Positions 34,102 through 49,100 of a stretch of DNA of 64,000 bases are shown one piece after another; within the stretch, counting starts at the first letter, position 1; every line of letters begins with the position of its first letter. This stretch comes from Astropecten irregularis (lineage: Eukaryota > Echinodermata > Asteroidea > Paxillosida > Astropectinidae), in the NCBI GenBank assembly GCA_963971285.1, contig OZ020255.1:16264931-16328930 (forward strand), given 5' to 3'. The translations under genes were made by a program, and so were the position numbers. The notes beneath the pieces were generated by a model. It did not search any database. It was not told where the DNA came from and saw nothing but the letters and a program-made list of their open reading frames with translations.

Positions 34102-37100
34102 CTAGGAAAATGAAGAGAGACAAAAATCACAAATATACTTCATTACAAGTAATAAACTGCTGCAAACTGCTCATCAGCCAAAATGACCTGAAATATATCA
34201 AATGCTTAAAGTTAGGAGGGCCTGATGCGTTTCAATCCTAGCAGGATCTTAAGCCTTTGAGAAAGATCCTGCTAGGATCGAAACGCGCCAGGCCCTCCTA
34301 ACCTTAAGCAAATATACGGTACTTCATGTTAGCATTCAACTTGATTTTCTTAAGACGTTATATTAAACCGTAGTCTGATTTTGTTTATTTCCAAGATTTG
34401 TACAGATTTAGCTTTTTCTCGTTTTAATTTTCAACTTAAATTTATTTTCTTGAGGTAACCTCCACAACCTTTTTCACTGAACAGGTTCCCGGGATTGTTT
34501 ATTTTTTCCCCTCAACCACCTGACTCATGTTTACTGTCGTCGTTAAATGATTTTGCCAAGTACATGTATGTCATGAGTCACTGACATTGGAGTTGATTGA
34601 GATTACCAAGTGGCCCACTCTGCCCCTCATGAACAGTCCTGATCTATCCCCAAACGAGCTGACCATCAATGAACCCAACTAGACCAGCCTTGAACTTCAC
34701 AGCTGCTCAGGAAATCACTTAAATACTGGCAGGTATGTTTCCTCCATTAGCCCGGGGCAAAAGACTGAAGCCCAGGTAAATTCCAGTGCCCAATCAGTTT
34801 GGATATCCGGAACGTCACGTCAATCTCATTTTCTAAGGACCCCAAGGCTTGCAGAATAAATCCTTAAAGGTTCACTGTAATAAAAACACATCTGAAGTTT
34901 AATACATCTGTACTGTTATAAAACTCAACCTGTCTATCTTTGTTTATGCTAAAAAATATTGTATATAGAAAAAGGAGGTATTTTATACCCATAATTGAGC
35001 ACCCCACTTTTCGAGACGAAAAACCTTGCTTACGTCACATGCAGAACGCCACACAGTATACTGCGGTGCGAGCCTATACTAGTTCTGTAGGTGACGTCAC
35101 AAGCTATTGTTGCGTGGGTCGGTTCCAAGAGGGACTTTTTTGAGGGGCGGGGCATACATATATAGATTTTGTAACTGTTTCGCCAAAAAGAAGCACTTAC
35201 ATACAAATATAAATTTATATTTTCATTAATTATGTATTAAGCAATAATTTTAAAGCACTTTCATCCCTTTCCCACATTTTATTACAGTGAACCTTTAAGT
35301 TTTGGGATTCTGTATGCAATATGCTCTTGATGCTCAGTTCCTATCGTGCATGGGTGTCGATCCCGGGGGGGATGGGGGGGATATATCCCCCCCCCCAATA
35401 TTTGAGGTGGGGGGGATGGCGTGTATTATCATCCCCCCAAATATTTTGAGGTTGAATGTCATTCAATTTTATTATATAGTAATATTACATGTATATGATC
35501 CTTGTTGTTTTGTTAGTCTTCGCAATTAATTTATACTGTTTAATTCTTCTGAATATCGTTTGTAAATGCTCTAAAATGTGACTTTTCGACTCTGTTTTTA
35601 TTAAAAAGTCCTTGGTTTGGGAGGGGGGTATACCCCCTCCCACAGCCTCCCCCGCTTGGTCGCTTCGCTCCCTCGCATAGGACACCAAATCACCAATCAT
35701 CCCCCCCAATCATGAACAGAATTCGACACCAGTGCTATCGTGCCACTCAAGGCCTTATTTCTCAACACTTTGATGTGTTTACATCAACTACTCACTACTC
35801 AGTCTTTTGACTGAAGGAATGATACATCAACGTGCCATGAACATTCAACTGGGAGCAGGAATGGACAGTTCCGGCTTTGCTCTTAATGCGTTAAGCCCCT
35901 TCCAAATGTGTGTTTGACATACCGCATGTGACCGAGTTCGACCAAGGCTTTCATGGTCACCTGATTAAAATGCATCCTCCGATTGGTCAATGTGTAGTTT
36001 GATTGACAGGCCGGAAGCATCCATACAGGCTTGGACTACTTAAGGATTTGTCAATGATGTACTACTTTTGGTTATTCATTTTAAATTTTCAAATGTTATC
36101 CTTAAATAACCCTAACCCACATGCACACAAGAGGTTTACCACACATTTTGTTCTGTGGTAAGTATGGTATCCTGAATACGTACCACAATACACCACAGTG
36201 AAGTTTGTGTGATAATGTGTGACTTATGATCCAGTTCCCCTATGGAGACTGTAGCATTTGTCTTGTGTGTAGATGGTTCGGGGTAATGTGAGCGTTACTG
36301 GTTTGAGTCCAGTCCAAATACCTTATTATGTTTCCACTCCTGGCTCCCTCCCATTCCATGGCAGCCCTCTAGTGTCAGCTTGTGTCCAGCTCTGTAGTCG
36401 GCAAGGTCTAGGCACAAATCCTCCCATCGTAGCTCACCATCCAGGGTCATCATGAACGCCTTTGCAAGGAGATCAATAAAAATGACAGGCTGTATCCAAT
36501 ATGATTTGGCTAAGGCTAATTGGGATTTACACATGTGTGTACGGTAGCGGCTGCAGTATTTCGCATAGACTTGTGTGTAATCTTAAGCCACAGCCAATTA
36601 ATACTAACGCAGCCACAGACGTGTGTGTTATCTTAAGCCACAGCCAATTAATATGAATACTGCAGTCACAGATTGGGCAAGATGCTTGTCTGTAAGGTTC
36701 AATGGGGTGCTCTAGCAGTAAACCAATAATAAACTGGAAGATTGTCTGAAAACCTGCCTCTTAGCCCAATGATAGTGAATGGATAATAGCCTTCCGCACT
36801 AATGACATCACACCATGCATGCACGTGCACACATACCTCCACTCACCACACGTTTGCATGGCCATGTTGCAATGTTTGTCTGAGGTTCGGTGCTATCTTC
36901 AGGCTTGACTTTCATAAATGGCTAAGGCTGTTACTAAGGGCATTTCTACACGCTGCATAAGCAGACCAAGCCCTAGCCTGTCTGATTCTAACCTCCGTAC
37001 CTGGCTTGGCAATCCTTTACCACACTTGGCAACTCCGATTGGCTTACTCTCTCCAGCTTTCAACGTGTCAACGCACAGGTTGGCTTGTCTGTTGTGACAC

Positions 37101-40100
37101 TTGGAATAGAAAGGAAACAACATCTCATAATTTAAAGAAGAAGTAATTTTAGAGTTAGTTCATACATACATACACTGTAGAAGCTAAGGCTAATGGGTCA
37201 AGTCACATTTCCCTTATGCAGAAGAATCTGTCAACATTCTGCCAATATTCTGTCAACATTCTGCCAATATTCTGTCAACATTCTGCCAAGACATTCTGCC
37301 AACAATCTGCCGACATTCTGCCAACATTCTGTCAACATTCTGCCGACATTCTGTCAACATTCTGCCGATATTCTGTCAGCATTCTGCCAACATTCTGCCG
37401 ATATTCTGTCAGCATTCTGCCAACATTCTGCCGATATTCTGTCAGCATTCTGCCAACATTCTGCCGACATTCTCATTCTCATACCTGAATCTGTGTATCA
37501 TATAGTGAATCTGATTATTGCTCACCCGTCCCCATGCTACCAGCTGGTCTTGTGCCGTCCCTAGCAGGCTAGGGTACACCTTCTCAAGGTACCACTGGAA
37601 AGGATGACACGCTAGTTTCTGCCGAAGAGCCTTTCTGTCTGAGACGTCCCCGTAATATTTATTCTGTTGATAAATAATCAGACGTTATACTACTACAAAA
37701 AGACAGGGAATGAGGTTTATCTATTTTGAGTTTATGGCTGAGTAAATGCAGCAAAATGAACTATGGATAAGATATTATAACTATGTGATGATAGACAGTC
37801 CAATAAACAGCGCCCTCATGTGATAAAATCAACTGAAGTTCGGTTTCAGAGTTGTGCAACACGAGTGCCTCTAAACACCAGAGATAGACTGTTTTCAGTT
37901 TAACCCTGTGTAGTATGGACACAATGGGTTTGGGATGAAATGTTTACCTCCCGCTGTGACCGCAAAGGGCAGACTTCAGAGTACTTCGTCTGAACATAGC
38001 CTATGTATAAACTCAACCATGTCAATAACTAACTAGCCATCCAATGGTGCTTAATGACCCATTACACCTGTTGGTTAATTGGTTGATAACTTACCTGTGC
38101 ATCAGGTAGTGATGCATAGAAGTCCTTCTTATAATCATCCATCCAGACCTCAGCAATCCGTCCCAAGTTGTGCAAATAGGAAGCCTCAATTCCCCCTGGG
38201 AAATCATATGGAGGCTCAATCCGATCAATATGACCCACTCTAGAACAGGGGATGATCTTAATGTTGCCTCCGCACATCCAGACCTGGAGAATAAATGAGA
38301 GTTGATGAGAATAATATGACTCAAACTGACTCAATTTTAGAACATAAAGAATGGTTTTGAACTTACCCCTGAGATCAAAACTGTTTTCGGTCTTTGTTTT
38401 ACTAATTTCTGGATAAATACACCATTTCAGGTGGAAATATTTTAACGGTGGGTTTCTACCAGCACCATCTTCATACCCTGAAAGTTATACGTAAATCTGT
38501 GATCAGTTCTGTTTGGGCATGTTACCAAATCCTGTACTGTACCTTTAAATACATGTACTCTCATTATCATTCACAGCCTATGGATTTCTTCGATCACTCA
38601 TAGGCATACTTTTTTTGCGAATGCATTGATTCTGACACTAATAGCCATTAACTGGAATGAGTAATTGTGACTACACTCCACTCCTGCTGACATTTACGAG
38701 TGTGAGTATTAAAAGACAAAGACAGAGTTCAGGACTTCCCGATGAGGTCAACAAGGCAAGAATAGACACCTCTCTGGATTATATATCCAATCACCAGGTC
38801 TATCATATCCTGTCCATATGTCACACACTGTCATATCGGTCATCGGTCAAACACCCATCCCGATAACAAAAACCCATGGATGGGCTATCAACTCTGGTGT
38901 ACATCACCAATCAACTTTTAAACATTCCAAAATTGCGTTTCGCTGTATCTGCTCTGTGCACAACAGTTGAAGGCGCTGTTGTCTGATGAAGTACTGAGGG
39001 GGTTTACGAAACGGAGGCGCCGGCTCAAGCTCCGGCGAACAATCTCCGCTTAAGATGGCAGCCTTTTTTTCTTTACTGTTAGCGTATTTCACTGGAGAGT
39101 TTTCTATCTCGCTACGCTAAGCAAGGACTTCCAGCAGAATGCATATATATATGACAGTGCGTTAGCAGATAGAAATTCTTCGCTAACCGATTAAAGCGCC
39201 GAAAGTCTTTCTTGAATGCAGATTCCATGAAATAGGTTTCATGCATAGCAGTGCCTGTAAGCACAAAAATAGGCCATAACGGATTTCGTGAAATTAAGCC
39301 CTGATCTATGACGAGATGCTGCTTACCCTGAGAGACATCTCCAAGGTTTCACCTCCCCATCCTTCCATCTGATCATCCAGTCCTCCAATCCTCTCAAATT
39401 GATTCCTATCCACTGCAAAGATACCCTTGCCCAACACAGGGGTTCTGTTGATGACAGACAAAACAACAATATAACGTAATCATCAAGGGAAACCAGGATT
39501 GGATTAATGTTAAAAGTCATTGAAAAGTAAATAAGACTTGAAGGCTATGCATGGGGGAAGTACTAAAATTAAAGATAAGATGTTTGCGGTAACACCATGT
39601 AGTCTCTTCTGTGAGAACTGGTGGAATTGTCTCGACGTTCCGAACAGTGTACTCTGTTCATCCTCAGGAGAGTGACTGGTTGCCTGACTTGTAGGATGCT
39701 GATTATAAGTGCCAAGGATGCCACTGGGGTGGAACGACTGGATTGCGTTGGATCCTACTGGACTGAATGCCATTGAAAAGTGAACAAAGAAAAATTGACT
39801 TCAGAGCGGGATTTGAACCCGTAACCCCTGGAATACCGTATAAATCTTTCTTTGCTCACTTTTTAATGACTTAAATATTCAATGGCAAAACTAATCAAGG
39901 AATATAGTGTCTCCTAAAGTGTCCACATAAAAGTTTCCAAAATACATTTTAGACTTAAGTTACATGTAAGTTGATATTCATTGATGTCTCACAATTGGGA
40001 TTATATAAAAATAAATACACAAAAAAGTTGTTGATCTGATACATGAAATAGTTGAAGGGATGAATTGCAACTAGCTACTGTACCAGTGGTTCTTTGACCA

Positions 40101-43100
40101 TCAGTAGGTTCTTTGTCATACCCAGTAAGCCCTTCCCACTGAAAATATGATCAGTGAGCTTGTGTTCCTCTCCAATGTCACACTGCATCAAATGGCCATG
40201 ATATTCATACACGTCTGAGACTCTTTGGCAAGGATTTCAGATTATGTCAGGGTCAATAGTGGTTGACATGTCATAGGGTGGGGCTTGGTAAATGGGTGCA
40301 TGGTGGTGGCATCATCATGAACTCATCAGTCTCTACAGGTTAATGGTAGCCGATTCATACCAGCATGATGGACTACATGTACATACATCATTGTCTAACA
40401 CCTGTTGACAACTGCTGGACATAATTCTTGCCTGGCGCTGGGCCTGTTCACAAACACTCAAGGTTTGGAGGACTGGTGACAATCTTATGTGCATCACATA
40501 TGTGTGCATGTCTAATTTAAGAATCACCACATTGCTGAAGGTTAAAACCCTAGTCACTAGTCCACACCATCACAACTTCTAAAATAGAGACATCCTAGTT
40601 GGCCTTTCCGTTTGCTGGTTTTAAAAGGAAATTCATGAAGTCTTAACCACAGGTTCTATGTCCTGACCAATACTGATTGGTTCGACAGCTGGATTTAGTG
40701 GACTGGTAGAGATGAGTCCCATGCAGCCTTTTGGCCTTTTCGAAACAGGGGCTCAGGCTCTGGCTCAGGCTCAGACTTAGACTCAGGCTCAGACACAGAC
40801 TCAGACTCAGACTCAGGCTCAGGCTCACGCTCACGCTCAGACTCAGAATCAGGCTCAGAATCTGGCTCTGACTCAGACTCAGACTCAGACTCAGACTCAG
40901 ACTCAGACTCAGACTCAGACTCAGACTCAGGCTCAGGCTCAGGCCCTGGTTCTGTCATCCATATACTGAAAATATATGAAGCTGTTTTCCTTCAAACCAG
41001 AGAATCTACTTCTGAACCACAGCCAAAAGCATCCATATTGATACCCGTCATTTTATAATGGATTTACGAAATGGTGCCGGAGCAGGAGCAGGAGCCCGAG
41101 CCTCCGTTCCGAAAAGGCCCTTAGACATGATAGACATATCCATCTTCACATTGCCCTGTTTGATGGGACATCTCTCACTAGGGAGTACACCCTATCTATA
41201 CCCATGAAACATGTGCTTCCTCCTAGATGGAACAAACAAGCGCAAGATAAACTGTAGGATGTGCAATATAAGACGGACCTTGACAGATGGAAAGGATGTA
41301 AGGACAAGATTTCTTGGGTAAATTCCTGAAGGTATTCAAGATTACCCTTCATAAGGGGAAAGAGTAACTCTAAGGGCATAGTCTTGAGGGACTGTGCACA
41401 AACACCAATATGACTAATAGACTCTCAATATATTCAAATCTAGGTAGGCCGATGTGTACAAGTCTAGTTCAAATCTTCTTTTTAAAGGTAATTTCATACT
41501 TTGGTTTTTGTCAAAGAAATACATATCAAGAAAGATACAGTAACAGTAATCTGTGAAATTTCCAGTCCCATGCGGTCCATACGGTTCTCATTTTTTACGA
41601 ATGCAGTGAAAACCCCTCACTGTGTTTTAAAATTCACAGGAGTTTTGATCTTCCTGAGATCAAAAATGTTTTTGGCCAATTGGTTCTTACTCTTTTCTGG
41701 ATAAATACAGCATTTTAGGCAGACAAATTTTAACGGTATGTTTCTACCATCACCATCGTTGTACCCTGTAAGTTACAGGTAAATCTGTGCAGATTTCTGT
41801 TTCAGTATGCTACCTTAAGTATGATACTACAACTACATGTACCTCTAATGCTGAGGAAAAGCAAGTTCTTATTCAACCCCAATTTACTGAAACTTCTATG
41901 GTGTTTACGAGACGGAGGCTTAGGCTCAGTCTCAGGCTCTGGCTCCATTTCATAAATCCATTCTGAAATAGAGGCATTTGGCTGTGGTTCAGAAGGAGAT
42001 TCTCTGGTTTGAAAAGGAAAACAGAGCTTCAGCTTCAATGAAAAACTGCAACCTATGGATGTCAGAGCTGAGGCCTGAGCCCGAGCCTGAGCCTCCGTTT
42101 CGTAAACCCCCTTAGATTATGCAATAACTTTAAAGGTCCCACTCAGGACCTGGAATGTCTCTTTTCTTCTCACCTGAGTGGCTCAACAGGACTCCTCCGT
42201 TCAGCCAGATCAGCCTTGGACAGCGGTGACGGCTTGATACTAAGATCCCATTTGAAGACAAATCTGGAGAATCTAGATTCAGTATACTCCAGTGTCTCGT
42301 GGTCAATGACGTCATTCAATGGTGCTGCTATCGTGGAACGGTCTTTGTTGATGGCATCCAAGAGAGGTTCCAACCTGTTTAAAAGGAAATGGCAACAAGA
42401 ATGACAGTGATACTCAATATATGACAATGACCAAGAATAAGACAACAATGACATGGAATATTGACAATGACACACAAGATGACAATGACCTAGAATATTA
42501 TGACAATGACCTATAATATGACAATGACCTAAAATATGACAATGGCCAACAAGTGACAAATGAAAAGAATCAAGATGACTAAGGAACATTACAACAGTGA
42601 CATGGACTTCAAACACTGGCACATAATCTTATGACAATGAGCTTGAATATTGTGACAATGACAGAGACATCAATACAGTATTCTTAAATTAGTGACTGTG
42701 TCTCACCAAGTATGATATAACTGTGTATATCATCACATTCAACTCTGGTTTATAAAGGTCCCCAACTATAATATTTGACAAGTCTATTTAGATCTCACCA
42801 AGGGAATACATCGTCAACGTTTTCACGAAGGGGCGAATTTGGCAAAAATCAAGATTTTTTCGAAATTCTTTTCTGGCTAAAATCGATTAGGGGTATTGTA
42901 ACAGACATCTTGGCAATTTCTTTTTTGGCCAAATCATATTAAATCATGAAAATCAGTAAAGGGCGAATTTTACCAAATGTGAGTTTCAAGTTTTCACGAA
43001 GGGGCGAATTATGAAAAATGCACGTTGTTCTATGGGGGCACTTTCAGCGAAAACGCGAATTTATGTTTTCACGAGGAGGCGAATTCCAACGTGCGCACAC

Positions 43101-46100
43101 GCGCCTGCTATTTTTAACTTTCACAGGGGACGAATTTGTGCATGTTTGTATGGAGAGAGTTTTGGATCACATCCAATTTGTCCGGAAAAAAAGTTTTTCA
43201 CGAAGGGGCGAATTTCTTTGAACGTTAATTACTCCACAATCATAATTTCTATCAACTCTTAATTAGTATGCTGTGTAAGGGAAAGTCTTCATCTTGAAAC
43301 CGGTATGAAAAATTAATCAACATGTCCTCTAAACTGGGCGAAATATACAATTTAAAAAGGAACAAACTTCAAAGCTGATTTTCTCAAAACTATGTGTCAA
43401 CGCCCAGATGGGCAAAGTGGCTCTTCGTGAAGACATGTATAACTCAGCAAGCCAGCAATGAGCAATGAAAATAGAAAAAGACTGCTATTTATAATCCATT
43501 TATAAACTTTTCAACCTTCATAACCTGCCATGTGGTGCTGTCATGACACTAGATCATCATTGAAGGGATTAGAAGAGTGTTGAAGGAACAAGATCATAAG
43601 GATACTAAGGATTTCCTCTGACGTTCATCATTTAATCTCAACAATCAATCAATGAGCTGTAGTATTATAATAGCAACAGAAATAGGGCTACACATTGAAA
43701 ATCCTTATTTTCAGGCTGAAGGAGTTTGTTTTCATACGGGTAATCAATTTTTGTTTATTGAAATATACAGTGTGGTATTATTAAATTCAGATTAACCCAA
43801 GATTGGAACAAGCAAAATGTAAAATACTGCTATAGTGAGCTAAAAAAAAAAGCCTGGAATTAAACGGAGGCCACGGAGTCCATGGCCTTCGTTGCCCTGA
43901 TTCTTGGCCTTGGTGCCCCTTCAAATTTTTCCATAGACATTATGATTTTCCAATGGAAGTGCCCCTTGCAATGGAAAAGTGGCCTTGCCCCTTTCAGAAC
44001 TTAATTCCAGCAGCCAATTTCACGAAACTTACGCAACATTTTTCTGCCTTGGTTGCACAAGTTATGGCCGTTTTATAAAACTTATACCCAACATTTGTAT
44101 GTTGCGTAAGTTACGCAACGTTTCGTGAAATCGGCTGCTGGCCTGTTATTATTCACATTATTTCTTGACAATTATAAAGTGTGTTCTATTCACCAGTTGC
44201 CACAGGACAAACCAACTTTACAGATACATGATCTATAGGCCTACATGTATTGTACTACTTCCTAAATAAATTGAGTCAACATGAGTGGACACGTATCTGC
44301 CCTTTAACGGTCCAAATGAGGTGGACTTGACATGATTACATCAGTACAAGCAGGAAACAACTCATTATCTCCTTAGTCATTACACTGGGATTTATGTAGG
44401 CTATCAACCACTTTAACAGGCATCACCTTCTTCTTACGTGAATTTATGGGTGCTTCAATTTGTTTGCTTTTGAAAATGATGTCAAGGAAAATTGATTTAA
44501 TACAAGTAATAAACTGCTGTAAACTGCTCATCAGCCAAAATGATGACCAGAAATTTATAAAATTCTGATGCATTCTGATCCAAGCAGGATCATTAAGTCA
44601 TTTTGGGGTTTTTAGATCATAGGCAACTGCCTGTGAGATGGTATGGGAGGATATTTAAGGCTCATTTTGCCCCAACCTGGTACAAATGACTCCTGGATTT
44701 TGTCCAATTTTAATTCCTAAGATGAATGTATAAGTTACTCTTGGAAATCCTTCATAACACTATTAGTAATGTCCTCCTAAGACACGATTTCACGAACGAA
44801 GACCTACGATCAATCGTAACTCGAGTTATGGAGGATAACCCTTTTTTAATTATTTACTGTGAAGCGCCTTAGAGCCTTTTGGATTAAGGCGCTATATAAT
44901 TTTTGTATAATAATAATAATAATAATAATCCTACGTAGGGCTGCAATGCATCAGAAGTCCTAAGATTGATAGTAAGTTACGATGAGTTTGGTGAAATCGG
45001 CAGTCTGCGAGAAAAGATGCAATACACCCACAAAAGCATTTTTAAAAGAGGGATCCCACTTTAACTCATGCAAGTATTGTAAGAGATATGCTACAAAGTA
45101 CAAGTAGGCCCTACTTCATAGGGGAAGGACAATGCATGTTTTGTTGATTGATACACAAGCTCCAACAAGACATCTTAACCCTGTTGCATTACCGCACATG
45201 GATCAAAGTAAAAAAAAGAGGTTAGCCACCCTGAATTGCACAAGCACTTGAGCTGGATGAACAGTACAAATTGTATTCATACTTCAGTAGAGGTAGTCTG
45301 AGGCCGTTGAAGTCAAGGTGTGATATAGAAAGATCAACAAGGCCTGAGGGCTTTGGCAACTGGGACAGCTGAGTAGGGGGGCTGTCATATGATCTGTCTG
45401 GGTTTTGTAGTCAAGCCACTGTCAGGTATATAGTCAGTTGACCTTAAACTCATGCTGTTTGATAACCAGCTAATAGGGTTAGTAACCAGACAATAAGAAT
45501 ACATTAGGTAACCAACCCTTGCTGGTACTTGTGTTGATTGTTGCAGCGCCTATGAGCTACAGTAACAGAGGTCATAACAGGTTCATAGACTGAGTGGTAT
45601 GTTTAAACATACAGCAAGGACTGCTTCATGGTGTTAGCGATAGGTGCTGCAGTATTTGTTGGCGTACAACCTAGTCTTTCGTTTTCATCTTTTTGAAGGA
45701 AAAACATGCTGCTGTTGAATTTGGCATAAGAAAATTCTGCTCACGCCTCAATTTCAAGAGTAATTTACTTATTATGGTTTGACTGCTGGTTTGTCTGATT
45801 GTTGGTTAGTTTGTTTGCTTGTTTAGTTCATGAGGTGCTCATGTTTTGTTTGGGGTCGGGTTTGGAGGAATGCAGTACCTAGTAAAGTGTAAAAGGGGTC
45901 AAGGGAGGTGAAGGAATAAGGCAGAATGATGGAGGAAGAGGAAAGGGAAATGAAAAGGGGAACATGGACTGAGCAAGATGGAGGAGGCGGAAGATGCAAG
46001 GAGACAGGATAGGATAGAGTTTGTGGTAATACCACGTGAGGTATCGTTCGAACAAACGTACAGGATATGATACTCTGCTGTGTGAGTGTGTGTGGTTCTG

Positions 46101-49100
46101 AGGAGAAGCAGAGGTTTGATTTTCAGGACGTTTCAAACAGCTTGCTCTGTTGATCTTCAGGAGATGCAATCATGAGACAAATAGCACGTATGACCAGCGA
46201 TACATCTGTTTAAAATGTTCAGTGCCTTGAGACAATTGTTATCATAACTTACATGATACAATTATGTTCATACAGGAGTGGCATTCTCACAGCAGAGACT
46301 CACCTCTTAATCATAGAATAATTTCATAGCCCTGCTTAGCACAAATATTTGCTAATGCTAACCATTAAATTTCTGTCTTAACGAAAACAGAAAATTAACA
46401 ACCAAATTTCCATGTGTTGTGTACCGTATCACTTGTGATTGTTCTTTGGCTCTTGTTCGTTGACCATGAATATCAAATAAAATTGTTAATGGCAGTTTGT
46501 TTTAATGAGCCAGGCATTTTATGCTAAGCAATTTTTTTGTGCTTAACAGCTCCATGAAATTGACCCCTGGTCTTTGCTCTATGCATTGAGTTTGTTCTAC
46601 TTCTTTGCTCTATGGCTAGAAAGACACCAGCTCATACCATGTAGGCTTACCATACCTTACAGACTCAAACCATGGAGTATCTTCCTCCTACAGCTCCATG
46701 ATCAAACTACCCTCTATTCAAGAACCTTCAAGTAGTGATTCCATCCCCATTCAACGAGGTGTTAAATCCCTCATACTACCCTCCACTGGAAATCCCCTCC
46801 TACTCCATCATAATACATGGTGTAATGTCTAGCACAGTGATAGCCCTAGGGTCAGTGCCAGGCAATTAGATGATGTATTATAGCAGTCAATGGACCCTGG
46901 TAATAATATTAAGCAGGTGTTAAGTGTTTAGTCTTGTCTAGGGACCTTGGCTTGAGGACACATCCTTGATTCAATTAGTGTATGAAGGAATCAAGTGTAG
47001 AGTACTGTGCCTGTGAGAAGCATGTAGGCCTATGTACAGTACATGTACACTAGCAGGGCTGGAAATATCCACTAGACCATGGACCGAGTCTAGTAATTTC
47101 AGTGTCAGTCTAGTTAAGTGTGTACTGCACTAGTCCGGCTGTCTAGTGATTTTGTTTTCCTTGCACAATTAAAATGGTGCCAAAATTGATGAATTTTTGA
47201 CATACACACATTTACGTTTTTTCTATGTACAGTACATGAATGCCACAGGTCTAAAGAAAAAAAGTTCAGGTCAAGTAAAATGCTTCAGTTTAATACTAGA
47301 CCTACTGTCCAGTGCATTTTTTCACGAAATTCGAGCCCTGACTAGGCATAAAATATTTCCACATGATTAGACCAGGGGCCAATTTCACTTCTTAGCACAC
47401 AAATCTGCTAAGCATAATTTCTGTCTTTTGAAATGAAAACAGGGTTAACAACCAAATTTCCATGTGTTGAGTTTCACTTGTGATTGTTCTTTGGCTGTTG
47501 TTCGCTGACCATGAATATCAAATGGATTTTTTAATGGAGGTTTGTTTTTTTGAGCAAGACATTTTGTGCTACGCAATTCTTTTGTGCTTAACAGCTCCAT
47601 GAAAATGGCCCCAGGAATAGATTGGCCATACAGAATACAGAAAGTACAGGTATTCAATCACATAGACATCATTTCATATGTGACTCCAAACATGTACTCA
47701 ATATTTCTTATACTTTTTTATTTGATTGGAACGTATAATAAACTAAGCACCTCATCGTGTCATATTACATCAACTGTTGGGTAATGGGGGGGGGGAATTA
47801 TCAGGAGTTTTGTTTTCAATTTTTGAAACAAAGATGGACAGAGCAAAAAGTGCTTCTAAACACTGTAATTTTTCTCTGATTGTGAAGTTGTAGTTCTGAC
47901 ACAATATTGCAATCAGGCATGATACAGAGTCCTTGCAAAATACAGTATTTTATTAATCCTAATTAAATACTCAGTTTACTTTAAATGGCCTTTGAAATAC
48001 CAGATTATTGTAATATTGTGATTTCATTTGAAGAATTTAAACCTATAGACCTACAGGTTAATAAAAATGCTGCAACCTGCTCATAATCCAAAATAAAGAC
48101 CTGAAATGAATAAAATGCTTGGAGTTCAAGGGCCTGACGCATTTCGATCCTAGCAGGATCTTTATCGAAGGCTAAATGACAAGAGGGCAAGAACATACAA
48201 GTAGAGATACAAAGAAATGAATGAGAGGATGGAGACAATTAAATTTAAACTTAATGGAAGAAAAATGCAAGGAATATCAAGGTTTTCAGAGGTTTATGGT
48301 AAGGACACAGAAACAAACATGATGTAACTGCAAGGAATGTCCAGCATACCGTACCAGTGTGTGTTCACCTCACAATGTGAATCCAGAAACACCAACACCT
48401 CTCCCAAGGCACCCTTAGCCCCTTCCAGACGAGCCTTGGCCACCCCTTCTCTGCGAGTAGTCTGCACCATCCTGACCTTACTCCGAAACCTTCGAGGAGT
48501 GGTTTTGAGCTGTTCCATGATGTCCCCTGGGGGTGGTTGAGGGAAATTGGAGGGGATTGATTTGGTGGTGAAGGAGGAGGAAGTATGTATGAGGTTACTG
48601 ATGGACAAAGCTCTCAATGACATTTCAAAGCAAGGTTTGGGAATGTCCCATCAATTATCCACCTGCCATAGGCAGGCATACCATAAATCAAAACACAAAA
48701 TTTTTTCCCAAGCATTTATGTTAAAGGTAGTATCATACTTTGGTTGTTGTCAAAGAAATGCACATTCATGGGCAAAAATACACATGTATCAAGAAAGATA
48801 CAGTAACAGTCTGGTCATCCGTGAAATTCCCAGTCACATACAGTGCCCAATTCTGGAGAAAATCAGTGAAAAATGCTCAATGGTATTTTAAAATCTTTTC
48901 AAGGTTTTTTGATCTTCCAAGGATCAAAATTGTTTCCGGTGATTTGGTTTTACTCTTTTCTGGATAAATACAGCACTTCAGGCAGGAAACTGTTAATGGT
49001 ATGTTTCTACCATCACCATCTTCATACCCTGTAAGTTACATGTATAGGTAAATCTGTGGAGATTTCTGTTTCGATTTGCTACCAAAGTATGATAGTACCT

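Noticed and set aside
33939..34130. 63-codon minus-strand frame over the last GALNT exon
   Set aside because: It is out of frame with the lectin domain; the neighbouring frame carries the CLD repeat and joins exon h in phase.
37193..37564. 123- and 90-codon Cys/His-rich frames
   Set aside because: Both are readings of the 11-bp minisatellite in an intron.
40695..40958. Ser/Glu-rich 87-codon frame on the minus strand
   Set aside because: It is a translation of the GACTCA hexamer expansion inside a MITE end.
45823..46169. Two overlapping minus-strand frames of 70 and 96 codons
   Set aside because: Low-complexity Ser/Pro/Leu content, in a GALNT intron, with no domain or splice support.
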